Source: KBS50 sp042434095 (GTDB lineage: Bacteria; Actinomycetota; Actinomycetes; Mycobacteriales; Micromonosporaceae). From it: a stretch of 64,000 bases of DNA. Below the pieces are notes generated by a model that saw nothing but the letters and a program-made list of their open reading frames with translations, ran no database searches and was not told the DNA's origin. A program made the position numbers and the translations under genes. The stretch lies in contig NZ_JBHLUE010000007.1 of the NCBI RefSeq assembly GCF_042434095.1, positions 28,790-92,789 of the forward strand, written 5' to 3'. Shown piece by piece: positions 8,285 to 17,437 of this stretch (positions are counted from its first letter, which is position 1; every line of letters starts with the position of its first letter).

Positions 8285-9106
8285 GTGAGGCGACCCGGCG
8301 GCGGCTGGTGGCGGACCGGCCTCGGCGTGCTGCTGACCGCGCTGATGCTGTTCCCGGTCTACTGGATGATCAACGTGTCGTTCACCCGGGACCAGGACAT
8401 GCGGGCCGACCCGCCGCACCTGTTCCCGAGCGACGGCACGCTGGAGGGTTACCGCGCGGTGCTGCACCAGCAGCTGCCGTACCTGGGCACCAGCCTGGTC
8501 GTCGGGGTCGGCACGGCCGCGCTCACCCTGGCGCTCGCCGCGCCCGCCGGGTACGCGCTGGCGAAGCTGCGGCCCCCCGGCGGTGGCGTGCTCACCTTCG
8601 CGCTGCTGATCGCGCAGATGATCCCCGGAATCGTCATGGCCATGGGGTTCTACGCCGGTTTCCTCCGGCTGGGCGTGCTCAACACCCTGCCCGGGCTGAT
8701 CGTCGCCGACTCGACCCTCGCCGTCCCGTTCGGCGTGCTGGTCTTCACGGCGTTCATGTCCGGCATCCCGGACGAGGTGCTGCAGGCCGCGGTCGTCGAC
8801 GGCGCCGGCCGGCTGCGCGCGTTCCGGTCGGTCGTGCTGCCGCTGAGCCGGGGCTCGCTGATCACCGTGGCGCTGTTCGCGTTCCTGTGGGCCTGGTCGG
8901 ACTTCATCTTTGCGTCCACCGTGGACGGCGGCGGCGCGCACCGGCCGATCACCCTCGGCATCTACCACTACATCGGAAACAACAACCAGCAGTGGAACGC
9001 CATCATGGCCACCGCCGTGGTCGCCTCCGTCCCGGCGACCGTCCTGCTGGTCCTGGCCCAACGGTACGTGGCCGCCGGGGTCACGGCCGGCGCCGTCAAG
9101 GACTGA
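8285..9106 (+). CDS. Sugar ABC transporter permease, MalG type
   Basis: 273 residues from a GTG. It has a first membrane helix (GLGVLLTALMLFPVYWMINV), the periplasmic DPPHLFPSD segment seen in MalG relatives, and the EAA-like loop QAAVVDGAGRLRAFRSVVLP near 161-180. Together with the preceding permease it forms the heterodimeric channel of a CUT1 importer. The gene is 13 nt from its partner and 33 nt from the glycosidase gene downstream, consistent with one operon from the promoter at 6001. Confidence 0.88.
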   Translation: MRRPGGGWWRTGLGVLLTALMLFPVYWMINVSFTRDQDMRADPPHLFPSDGTLEGYRAVLHQQLPYLGTSLVVGVGTAALTLALAAPAGYALAKLRPPGGGVLTFALLIAQMIPGIVMAMGFYAGFLRLGVLNTLPGLIVADSTLAVPFGVLVFTAFMSGIPDEVLQAAVVDGAGRLRAFRSVVLPLSRGSLITVALFAFLWAWSDFIFASTVDGGGAHRPITLGIYHYIGNNNQQWNAIMATAVVASVPATVLLVLAQRYVAAGVTAGAVKD

Positions 9107-9139
9107 CCCAGCCCCCGACAGGAGAGGCAGCCACCGCAG

Positions 9140-10861
9140 ATGACCGTCGTCGCCGCCCGCACCGGCCCCACCTTCGCCATCCAGGACATCCCGTTCAGCC
9201 ACCACGGGTCCTGGTTCAGCATCTCGCCGGTGATCGCCGAGAACACCTGGGCCGACGACCTGCACCTGGTCTCCCACCAGAGCGGGATGCACCCGGTGCT
9301 GCGGTTCGCCCCCACCGGGGCCGCCACCACCACCACCGTGCTGGCCACGCCCGCGCTGCTGAGCTGGCGGCACGGCGCGGGCCGGGTCGACCTCGTCTAC
9401 GCCGGCCCGGACACCATCCGGCTGCGCGGCCGTGGCCTCGGGCTGCGCGTGCTGGCCAGCGCCGACACGCTCACGCCGTTCAGCGGCACCTACCTCTACG
9501 ACGACCCGGTCGACGGCTCGTACGTCTTCACCTCGTACGAGACCGGTCGCCGCTACCGGGTCACCGTGCTGACCGGCGCCGCGGACGCCGTCGGGGCGCA
9601 GGCCCTCGGCACCGCGGAGCGGGCCGTGATCCTGCCGGCCGACGAGCCGTGGGAGGTGGCCATCGAGGAGTACGCCACGGCGCGTCGCCCGTACCGGCCC
9701 GCCGGCTCCTTCGACGAGGCGGTACGGGTGGTCGCGGAGAGCTTCGCCGGCTTCGTGGACGCGGTCGCTCCCTGGCGGAGCGCGGCCACCCCGGCTGCCG
9801 AGCTGGCCGCGTACGTGCTCTGGTCGGCCACGGTGGCCCCGGCCGGCTTCGTCGCCCGGCCCGCCACGCTGATGTCCAAGCACTGGATGAACAAGGTGTG
9901 GAGCTGGGACCACTGCTTCAACGCGCTGGCCCTGGCCGGTGGGCGGGACGACCTGGCCTGGCACCAGTTCCAGCTGCCGTTCGACCACCAGGACGAGACC
10001 GGCGCGCTGCCCGACTCGGTCACCCACTCGGAGGTGCTGTACAACTTCGTGAAGCCGCCCATCCACGGCTGGGCGCTGCGGCAGCTGCGCAGGCGACTGC
10101 CCCGACCGCTGGACCGGACCGAGCTGGCGGACAGCTACGCCCGGATCGCCCGGTGGACCACCTTCTGGCTCGACCACCGCCGGGCGCCCGGCCACCGGCT
10201 GCCGCACTACCAGCACGGCAACGACAGCGGCTGGGACAACGCCACCACCTTCGACGCCGACCGGGTGGTGCAGACCGCGGACCTCGCCGCCTTCCTGTCG
10301 CTGCAGCTGGCCGAGCTCGCCGAGCTGGCCGGCGAGCTGGACCGGCCGGCGGAGTCGGCCCGGTGGCGCGGCGCGGCCGACGAGGTCCGGGCCGCGCTGC
10401 TGACCGAGCTGTGGACCGGCGACCGGTTCACCGCCCGCGCCCCGGCCACCGGGCGGACCCGCCGCAGCAGCAGCCTGCTCGACCTGATGCCCATCGTCCT
10501 CGGCGCGCAGCTGCCCGCCGAGGTCAGCGCCGCGCTCGCCCGCCGGATCGCGACCCACCTGACCACGTACGGGCTCGCCACCGAACCGCTCGACTCCCCG
10601 CACTACGCGCCCGACGGGTACTGGCGCGGCCCGATCTGGGCCCCGGCCACGGTGCTCATCGAGGACGGGCTGCGCCGGGCCGGCCACACCGGCCTGGCCG
10701 ACGTGATCAGCCGGCGGTTCCGGTCGCTGTGCGAGCGGTCGGGCTTCGCCGAGAATTTCGACGCGGAGACGGGCGCCGGCCTGCGGGACCGCGCGTACAC
10801 CTGGACCGCCAGCGGCTACCTCATCCTGGCCGCGGCCCACGAACGCCGCCAGGAGGCCTGA
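9140..10861 (+). CDS. GH63-like glycoside hydrolase (MGLNG/trehalase-fold), cytoplasmic
   Basis: 573 residues, no signal peptide, so it should act on an imported sugar. An N-terminal beta-rich domain (to about 200) is followed by an (alpha/alpha)6 barrel. KVWSWDHCFNALAL around Asp257 and SGWDNAT at 364-369 (Asp366) are the substrate-site motifs of GH63/mannosylglycerate-hydrolase/glycogen-debranching-like enzymes; GYWRGPIWAP near 493-502 is the late barrel motif. The family hydrolyses alpha-glucosidic or alpha-mannosidic bonds; which one cannot be told. As the last gene of the LacI-controlled ABC operon it probably cleaves the transported oligosaccharide. Confidence 0.78.
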   Translation: MTVVAARTGPTFAIQDIPFSHHGSWFSISPVIAENTWADDLHLVSHQSGMHPVLRFAPTGAATTTTVLATPALLSWRHGAGRVDLVYAGPDTIRLRGRGLGLRVLASADTLTPFSGTYLYDDPVDGSYVFTSYETGRRYRVTVLTGAADAVGAQALGTAERAVILPADEPWEVAIEEYATARRPYRPAGSFDEAVRVVAESFAGFVDAVAPWRSAATPAAELAAYVLWSATVAPAGFVARPATLMSKHWMNKVWSWDHCFNALALAGGRDDLAWHQFQLPFDHQDETGALPDSVTHSEVLYNFVKPPIHGWALRQLRRRLPRPLDRTELADSYARIARWTTFWLDHRRAPGHRLPHYQHGNDSGWDNATTFDADRVVQTADLAAFLSLQLAELAELAGELDRPAESARWRGAADEVRAALLTELWTGDRFTARAPATGRTRRSSSLLDLMPIVLGAQLPAEVSAALARRIATHLTTYGLATEPLDSPHYAPDGYWRGPIWAPATVLIEDGLRRAGHTGLADVISRRFRSLCERSGFAENFDAETGAGLRDRAYTWTASGYLILAAAHERRQEA

Positions 10862-10871
10862 CCGCGCGCCC

Positions 10872-10942
10872 GCGGACCTGACCGCGCAGGGGCGGACCTG
10901 ACCGGGCGGACGCGCCTGACGCGCGGACGCGCCTGACCGGGC
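10872..10942. repeat. Short imperfect tandem repeats after the GH63-like gene
   Basis: GCGGACCTGACCG occurs at 10872 and 10892 (period 20). GCGGACGCGCCTGAC occurs at 10906 and 10923 (period 17). They fill the 138-nt gap between the convergent GH63-like and lacI genes. No clear terminator hairpin stands out. Confidence 0.6.
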
Positions 10943-10999
10943 GGGGGCGCCGATCGGGCCGGGCGGCCGCCGCGGACCGGTCCCCCGGCGCGGCGCCGG

Positions 11000-12013
11000 T
11001 CAGCGGGCCGGCGCCGGGCCGGTGCTGGCCCGCAGCGAGATGGGCGGGCTGTACAGCCGGTGCCGGGCCGCCGTCTCCCCCGCCGCGATGCTCTGCACCA
11101 GCAGCGAGACGGCCTCGGTGCCCATCTCCAGCATGGGTACGTCGGCCGCGGTGAGCGGCGGCCGGAAGTCCTCGGCCCAGTGCCGGGCCACCACCCCGGT
11201 GATGGAGAAGTCCCGCGGCACCACCAGCCCGGCGGCGTCCAGCGCCCGCCGCATCCCGGGCAGCGCCGCCTCGTTGACCGTGGCCACCGCGGTGACCGCC
11301 GGATGGGCCGCCAGCAGCTCCTCGACGCACGCCTCCCCGGCCGCCGCGTCGTCGCCGCAGCAGACGTCCAAGCCGGTGAGGTCCCGCTCGCGCACCGCCG
11401 CCGCGAAGCCGGCCAGCGCCCGGTGCCCGGGGCCGTAGCCGGCCGCGACCAGCTCGGCGGACCGGTTGACCAGGGCCACGTTCCGGTGGCCGAGGTCGGC
11501 GAGATGGTGCACGCACCGGGTGATGAGGCCGGCGTAGTCCACGTCCACCCAGCTCGTCCCGCCCGGCCGCGCGGTGCGGCCGATCGTGACGAACGGCAGA
11601 CCGGTCCGCCGCAGCCGCGTCACGCGGTCGTCCTCGAGCCGGATCTCCATGAGGATCACGCCGTCCACCCGGCGGCCCGTGACGATCCGCTCGAACGACC
11701 GGTCGTGGTCGCCGCCCGACGGGGACAGCAGCACGTCCAGGTCGACCCGGGCGGCGGCCTCAACCACGCTGGCCACGAAGCCGAGTTGCATGTCGGTCAG
11801 CCGCTGGCTGGCGGGCGGGATCACCAGGCCCAGGGTGCGGGTGCGGCCCTCCTTGAGGGCCCGGGCGTTCGCGTTGGGACGGTAGTCCGACTCGTCGATG
11901 ACGGCCTGGATCCGTCGCCGGGTGGCCTCCGAGACGGGCCGCTTGCCACTGAGGACGTACGAAACGGTGCTGCGGGACACGCCCGCGCGGCGGGCGATCT
12001 CGCCGATGTTCAT
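11000..12013 (-). CDS. LacI-family transcriptional regulator of the adjacent sugar genes
   Basis: 337 residues. The ATG at 12013 begins the canonical helix-turn-helix MNIGEIARRAGVSRSTVSYV, with the hinge-helix region NANARALKEGRT at about 46-57. The rest is a periplasmic-binding-protein-like sensor domain. LacI-type palindromes occur upstream of this gene (12101-12112), of the ABC operon (6035-6046) and of the GH-A glycosidase (5911-5924), all at the start-point position, so it is most likely an autoregulating repressor released by the imported sugar. It converges with the ABC operon. The inducer is unknown. Confidence 0.9.
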   Translation of the reverse strand: MNIGEIARRAGVSRSTVSYVLSGKRPVSEATRRRIQAVIDESDYRPNANARALKEGRTRTLGLVIPPASQRLTDMQLGFVASVVEAAARVDLDVLLSPSGGDHDRSFERIVTGRRVDGVILMEIRLEDDRVTRLRRTGLPFVTIGRTARPGGTSWVDVDYAGLITRCVHHLADLGHRNVALVNRSAELVAAGYGPGHRALAGFAAAVRERDLTGLDVCCGDDAAAGEACVEELLAAHPAVTAVATVNEAALPGMRRALDAAGLVVPRDFSITGVVARHWAEDFRPPLTAADVPMLEMGTEAVSLLVQSIAAGETAARHRLYSPPISLRASTGPAPAR

Positions 12014-12100
12014 CGCGCTCCTCGACACCGCTCGACGCGTCCCCGCCGCGCGTTGCCCGCCGCGCGGTCGGCGCAGGCCCGGCCCTCCGCCATCGTCCGT

Positions 12101-12144
12101 CGAATCGGTTCTCGCAGCGTATGGCGGCCTCATTGGCCTGTCAA
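12101..12144 (-). promoter_or_regulatory. lacI promoter and autoregulatory operator
   Basis: Minus strand: TTGACA (12139-12144), exactly 17 nt, TACGCT (12116-12121). The operator CGAATCGGTTCT (12101-12112, plus-strand reading) lies just downstream and matches the palindrome core in 10 of 12 positions. A second TTGACA lies at 12162-12167 without a clear -10. Confidence 0.65.
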
Positions 12145-12215
12145 CGGCGCGCCTCCCGACCTGTCAACGACGTGCGGAGGACGGCAGGCGGCTCGCCGTG
12201 CTATTGCTGGTGCTT

Positions 12216-12800
12216 GTGAGCGACGCCCCGCCGGAGCCGGGCAGCGCGGCCGAGGCCGCTGCGGCACATCCGGCCGTCGTCGTGCGGCGGGCCATCGGCA
12301 CCGATCTCGGCGACGTGCTCGCGCTCTATGACGAGGCCGTCGCCTGGCTGGCCGCCCTGGGCCGGGCCGACCAGTGGGGCACCGCCCCGTTCACGAGCCG
12401 ACCAGAGGTTGTGGCGATGATCCGCGGGCGCGTGCGGACCGACCGGATGTGGTTGGCTCGGGCCGGCTCGCGGACGGTTGGCGCGATCGTCCTGGGTGGA
12501 CCGGCCCCCAGCTACATTCCCGTGCCGGCCGGCGAGCCGGAGATCTATCTCAGCGGCTTCGTCACCACGCGCGCTCCGGAGGGACGCGAGGCCGGTCGGG
12601 CCCTGCTGGCGTACGCCCGGGACACCGCCCGGCGCGCCGGCATCGGCGTGCTGCGTCTGGACTGCTACGCCGGCGGCGACGGCGCCCTGGTGAGGTACTA
12701 CGAATCCGCCGGCTTCCGGCGGGTGGCCCGGTTCACGGTAGAACTGCTGGGCTCGCCGTACCGTGGTTGCCTGCTGGAACAGCGGCTGCCGCCGGGCTGA
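12216..12800 (+). CDS. GNAT-family N-acetyltransferase
   Basis: 194 residues from the GTG at 12216. The acetyl-CoA binding region reads APEGREAGRALLAYARDTARRAG (first half is the R/Q-x-x-G-x-G/A-like motif A) near 127-149, followed by LRLDCYAGGDGALVRYYESAGFRRV, the typical C-terminal GNAT strand-helix. Substrate unknown. The start is not certain: no good ribosome-binding site precedes it, and an in-frame GTG at 12198 is possible. TATTGC 8 nt upstream could make the mRNA leaderless. It is divergent from lacI, so the LacI operator region lies upstream of it too. Confidence 0.75.
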   Translation: MSDAPPEPGSAAEAAAAHPAVVVRRAIGTDLGDVLALYDEAVAWLAALGRADQWGTAPFTSRPEVVAMIRGRVRTDRMWLARAGSRTVGAIVLGGPAPSYIPVPAGEPEIYLSGFVTTRAPEGREAGRALLAYARDTARRAGIGVLRLDCYAGGDGALVRYYESAGFRRVARFTVELLGSPYRGCLLEQRLPPG

Positions 12801-12819
12801 CGGGACCGGCGTCGAGGGT

Positions 12820-13422
12820 TCAGGCCGGCCCGGGGGTGCGGATGCCGGCCAGGGCGACCTCGAGATGGCGCCGCCAGTCCGGCGCGCTGCCCGGCTTGAA
12901 GTACATGGTGGAGATGATGCCGCTGGCCACCATCGTGAAGTCGGCGACGGTGAGGTCGGCACGCACCCGACCGGCGGCCACGGCGCGCTCGATGACCCGG
13001 CCGACGACGGCCACGAACTCGGCCTTCTCCCCGTGGACCTGCTCCCACCGGAGGTCCTCGGTGCCCATCAGGGCAAGCTGGAAGGTGGCGTCGTCCTCGG
13101 CCGCCTCCAGGTAGCCGCGCAGCACCGCCTCGAACGCCTCGCCGGGGTCGGCCAGTTCGGCGCCGGCGCGGGCCACGTCGGCCATGCCGCGGAACCGCTC
13201 CCCCACCATGGCGGTGAGCAGCGCCTGCTTGTTGGGGAAGTGCCGGTACAGCGTGCCCATGCCCAGCCCGGCGTGCGCCGCGATGTCCTCCATCTGCGCC
13301 GCCCGGCCGTGCCGGGCGAACAGCTCACCGGCGGCCGCCATGATGCGCTCGCGGTTGCGGCGCGCGTCCGCGCGCAGCGGCCGCTCGGCGCCGGCCCGCT
13401 GGCCGGCCGTGCTGTCGGTCAT
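12820..13422 (-). CDS. TetR-family transcriptional regulator
   Basis: 200 residues. The ATG at 13422 gives an N-terminal arm followed by RERIMAAAGELFARHGRAAQ and the helix-turn-helix AHAGLGMGTLYRHFPNKQAL (about 50-69), the TetR signature. The C-terminal half is the ligand domain, of the type annotated as SbtR-like. It is divergent from an NAD(P)-binding oxidoreductase-like gene, and the 112-nt gap between them has two nearly identical inverted repeats, so it probably represses both itself and that gene. It converges with the GNAT gene, 19 nt away. Confidence 0.9.
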   Translation of the reverse strand: MTDSTAGQRAGAERPLRADARRNRERIMAAAGELFARHGRAAQMEDIAAHAGLGMGTLYRHFPNKQALLTAMVGERFRGMADVARAGAELADPGEAFEAVLRGYLEAAEDDATFQLALMGTEDLRWEQVHGEKAEFVAVVGRVIERAVAAGRVRADLTVADFTMVASGIISTMYFKPGSAPDWRRHLEVALAGIRTPGPA

Positions 13423-13446
13423 CGCTGGGCCGGCCCTCCGGGATCG

Positions 13447-13505
13447 TTGACAACCGGAAGCGTAGTTCCGTACCGTTGGCCGAGCCAATCGGAACCGTAG
13501 TTCCG
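13447..13505. promoter_or_regulatory. Divergent promoter with two TetR-type operators
   Basis: CGGAAC-CGTA-GTTCCG at 13490-13505 is a perfect inverted repeat. CGGAAG-CGTA-GTTCCG at 13455-13470 is the same with one mismatch; the centres are 35 bp apart. TTGACA at 13447-13452 with TACCGT at 13471-13476 (18 nt) forms a plus-strand promoter for the gene at 13535, and the first operator fills the space between -35 and -10. Confidence 0.7.
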
Positions 13506-13534
13506 CTTCCGAACGACCCAAGAGCCGAGGAACC

Positions 13535-14410
13535 ATGATCGTCATCACCACCCCCACCGGGCAGATCGGTCGGCAGGTGCTGGACCGCCTGGTGGATGGC
13601 CCCGAACCGCTCCGGGTGATCGCTCGGGAGCCGGCCCGGCTGCCGCCCCGAGTTCGCGAGCGGGCCGAGGTCGTACCCAGCTCGCACGAGGACGCCGAGG
13701 TCGTCACGGCGGCGCTCGCCGGGGCCGACTCGTTGTTCTGGGTCGTCCCGCCGGACCCCGGCGCCACGAGCATCCCGGGACACGTGCTGCGGTACGCCCG
13801 CTCGCTGTGCGCGGCGCTCGACGTCCACTCGCCACGGATCGTCGGCGTCTCCAGCCTGGGCCGCGGGGTCGCCCGGAACGCCGGCCAGATCTCGGCGATC
13901 TTCGCCATGGACGCCCTCATCGAGAGCGCCGGGGTGGACTACCGCGCCCTGTGCATGCCGGGCTTCATGGACAACATGCTCCGGCAGGTGGCGTCGATCC
14001 GGGATCGGGGCGTGTTCTTCCAGCCGGGCTCGGCCGACCGCCCCACCCCGACGGTCGCCACCCGGGACATCGCGGCCACCGCCGCGGAGCTGCTCCGGGA
14101 CGACTCCTGGACCGGCCAGCAGAGCGTTCCGCTGCTCGGTCCGGAGGATCTGACCTGGGACGACACGGCCCGGATCATGTCCGAGGCGCTGGACCGGCCG
14201 ATCCGCGTCCAGCGGGTTCCCGCGGAGGCCTACCGGGCCAGCCTGGTCGAGCACGGGATGACGGCGGCGTGGGCCGAGGGAATCGTGCGCATGACGGCCG
14301 CGGTCGACGGGGGCGGCTACGCCGCCGAGACCCGCGATCCGCATTACCCCACCCCCACCACCTTCCGGCAGTGGTGCGCCGAGGTGCTCCGGCCGGCCGT
14401 ACGGGCCTGA
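13535..14410 (+). CDS. NmrA-like NAD(P)H-binding protein
   Basis: 291 residues. The N-terminus MIVITTPTGQIGRQVLDRL has the G-x-x-G-x-x-G-like dinucleotide site of atypical short-chain dehydrogenases (TPTGQIG). SSLGRGVARNAG and the absence of the YxxxK pair fit NmrA/HSCARG-like redox sensors or quinone reductase-like proteins more than classical SDR enzymes. GGYAAETRDPHYPTPTTFRQW ends the protein in the manner of this group. Divergent from the TetR gene and probably its main target. Confidence 0.82.
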   Translation: MIVITTPTGQIGRQVLDRLVDGPEPLRVIAREPARLPPRVRERAEVVPSSHEDAEVVTAALAGADSLFWVVPPDPGATSIPGHVLRYARSLCAALDVHSPRIVGVSSLGRGVARNAGQISAIFAMDALIESAGVDYRALCMPGFMDNMLRQVASIRDRGVFFQPGSADRPTPTVATRDIAATAAELLRDDSWTGQQSVPLLGPEDLTWDDTARIMSEALDRPIRVQRVPAEAYRASLVEHGMTAAWAEGIVRMTAAVDGGGYAAETRDPHYPTPTTFRQWCAEVLRPAVRA

Positions 14411-14515
14411 TCCCCGCCCGGCGCCGGCGCCCGGGCCGGCCCGCGCCCCGCCCGCGCCCGGGCCCGGACGCCGGTAGGCTACGAGCTTCGATGCCGATCC
14501 CGTACGGAGGCGCGC

Positions 14516-15343
14516 GTGTCCACCAGTAGCACCGAGGATCCACAGCTGGAGCAGACGCCGTCCGGGGTGGACACCACCATCCCGCACTCGGCCCGGGTCT
14601 ACGACTGGTGGCTGGGCGGCAAGGACAACTTCGCGGTCGACCGCCAGGTCGGTGCGGCCATGATCGACGCCATTCCCACCCTGCGCACGATGGCCGCGGA
14701 AAACCGCCGCTTCGTCCACCGGGTGGCGCGGCACCTGGTGACCGACGCCGGCATCCGGCAGTTCCTGGACATCGGCACCGGCATACCGACCCGGCCCAAC
14801 CTGCACGACATCGCGCAGTCCCTGGCCCCGGAGACCCGGGTCGTGTACGTCGACAACGACCCGATCGTGCTCGCACACGCCCGGGCCCTGATGGACAGCA
14901 CGCCGGCGGGGCGCAGCGAGTACATCCACGCCGACCTGCGGGAGCCGGCCCGGATCCTGGCCGATCCCACGCTCACCGGGACGCTCGACCTGACCCGACC
15001 GGTGGCGCTCACCCTGATCGCCATCCTGATGCTGCTGCCCGACGCCGACGATCCGGCCGGGCTGATCCGCGAGCTGGCGGACGCGCTGCCCGCCGGCAGC
15101 TATCTCGCCATCACCCACCCCACCGCGGACTTCAACCCGACCGAGATGGCCGCCGCGGTGGGGGCGGCCACGGGGAGCGGGATGACCCTGGTGCCCCGCA
15201 GCAAGGACGAGGTGGCGCGGCTGTTCGACGGCTGGGAGCTGGTGGAGCCGGGCATCGTGCCGGTGAGGGCCTGGCGCCCGGAGGAGCCGCCGACCGACCC
15301 GGAGTCGGCGTACTACTGGGCCGGGCTCGCCCGAAAGCCGTGA
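14516..15343 (+). CDS. SAM-dependent methyltransferase, DUF574/Methyltransf_19 family
   Basis: 275 residues from a GTG with GGAGG upstream. HSARVYDWWLGGKDNFAVDR near 23-42 and FLDIGTGIPTRPNLHDIAQ near 83-101 (SAM-binding motif I) are characteristic of this actinobacterial family. VVYVDNDPIVLAHARAL is motif II. The fold binds S-adenosylmethionine; the acceptor is not known, and the family is abundant in streptomycetes and relatives. A -10 like TAGGCT lies at 14475-14480. Its TGA overlaps the GTG of the next gene by three bases, so the two are translationally coupled. Confidence 0.85.
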   Translation: MSTSSTEDPQLEQTPSGVDTTIPHSARVYDWWLGGKDNFAVDRQVGAAMIDAIPTLRTMAAENRRFVHRVARHLVTDAGIRQFLDIGTGIPTRPNLHDIAQSLAPETRVVYVDNDPIVLAHARALMDSTPAGRSEYIHADLREPARILADPTLTGTLDLTRPVALTLIAILMLLPDADDPAGLIRELADALPAGSYLAITHPTADFNPTEMAAAVGAATGSGMTLVPRSKDEVARLFDGWELVEPGIVPVRAWRPEEPPTDPESAYYWAGLARKP

Positions 15344-16278
15344 CCGGGGCCCGGCGCCGGGCCGCGGCCGGCGCGCTGCTGGGGCTGCTGCTCGCCGCGG
15401 CCGGCTGCCAGGCCGGCGGCTCGACGGGCCCGACCGGTCCGGCCACGCCGGCGGCCTCCGCCACCGAAACCGGCGGCGCGCCCGGCGGCGGCACCGGTGC
15501 GCCGGCGCCGAGCCGGCCGCCGGGGTCGGCGCCGCCCCGGCACGTGGTCGTGGTGTTCTTCGAGAACAAGCCCGCGGCCCGGGTGGTCGGCAATCCGGAC
15601 GCGCCGTATCTGACCGCGCTCGCCGGCCGGTCCGCCGCGTACACCAACGCGCACGGGGTGACCCACCCGAGCCAGCCGAACTACCTCGCCCTGTTCTCCG
15701 GCTCCACCCAGGGGGTGCGCAGCGACCGCTGCCCACTCCGGCTCGGCGACCGGCCCAACCTGGCACGCCAGCTGCTGGACGCGGGCCACACGTTCACCGG
15801 GTACGCCGAGGGCCTGCCGGCGCCCGGCTTCACCGGCTGTGTCAGCGGCCGATACGCGGCCAAGCACGCGCCCTGGGTCGACTTCGCCAACCTGCCGCCG
15901 GAGCTGGGCCAGCCGTACACCGCATGGCCGGCGGACCTCGACCGGCTGCCGACCGTGGCGTTCCTGTCGCCGGGCCTGTGCAACGACATGCACGACTGCT
16001 CGGTGGCCACCGGCGATCGGTGGGCGCGCGAGCGGCTGGCGCCGTACGTCGAATGGGCGCAGATCCACGACAGTCTGCTGGTGGTCACCTTCGACGAGGA
16101 CGACGGCCACGCCGGCAACCAGATCCTCACCCTGGTGGCCGGGGCCGGGGTACGGCCCGGCCGGTACGCCGAGCGGGTGGACCACTATTCGGTGCTGCGC
16201 ACCATCGAGGACCTGTACGGGCTGCCCCGGCTCGGCGCCGCGGCCACCGCGCCCGCGCTGCCCGGCGTGCGCGGCTGA
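15340..16278 (+). CDS. Phosphoesterase-family lipoprotein (acid phosphatase/phospholipase C-like)
   Basis: 312 residues from the GTG at 15340, which overlaps the stop of the methyltransferase (GTGA). TGARRR, a hydrophobic core and LLAAAGCQAGG form a lipoprotein signal. After a Pro/Ala/Gly linker, HVVVVFFENKPAARVVGN and THPSQPNYLALFSGSTQG match the metal-binding start of the PF04185 phosphoesterase family; LLVVTFDEDDGHAGNQI near 247-263 supplies the late Asp and His ligands. Relatives hydrolyse phosphomonoesters or phospholipid headgroups outside the membrane. A long hairpin follows the gene. Confidence 0.85.
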   Translation: MTGARRRAAAGALLGLLLAAAGCQAGGSTGPTGPATPAASATETGGAPGGGTGAPAPSRPPGSAPPRHVVVVFFENKPAARVVGNPDAPYLTALAGRSAAYTNAHGVTHPSQPNYLALFSGSTQGVRSDRCPLRLGDRPNLARQLLDAGHTFTGYAEGLPAPGFTGCVSGRYAAKHAPWVDFANLPPELGQPYTAWPADLDRLPTVAFLSPGLCNDMHDCSVATGDRWARERLAPYVEWAQIHDSLLVVTFDEDDGHAGNQILTLVAGAGVRPGRYAERVDHYSVLRTIEDLYGLPRLGAAATAPALPGVRG

Positions 16279-16344
16279 ACCCACGCAGACGTACGGCGCG
16301 ACCCGGGTGGTGCGGACCCGGATCGCGCCGTACGGGCGTGGGTT
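16278..16344. terminator. Bidirectional terminator between convergent genes
   Basis: AACCCACGC (16278-16286) pairs with GCGTGGGTT (16336-16344); inside, CGTACGGCGCGA pairs with TCGCGCCGTACG, with a further ACCCGG pairing at the top. It ends the phosphoesterase gene and the oligopeptide operon, which stops at 16351. Confidence 0.75.
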
Positions 16345-16350
16345 GTCCGA

Positions 16351-17424
<1,074 letters not shown>

Positions 17425-17437
17425 GGTTGCGGGTCCT

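Noticed and set aside
14411..14515. GC-rich hairpin as terminator between the NmrA-like and methyltransferase genes.
   Set aside because: Several short GGCGCC/CCGGGC pairings are possible but none stands out from background in such GC-rich DNA.
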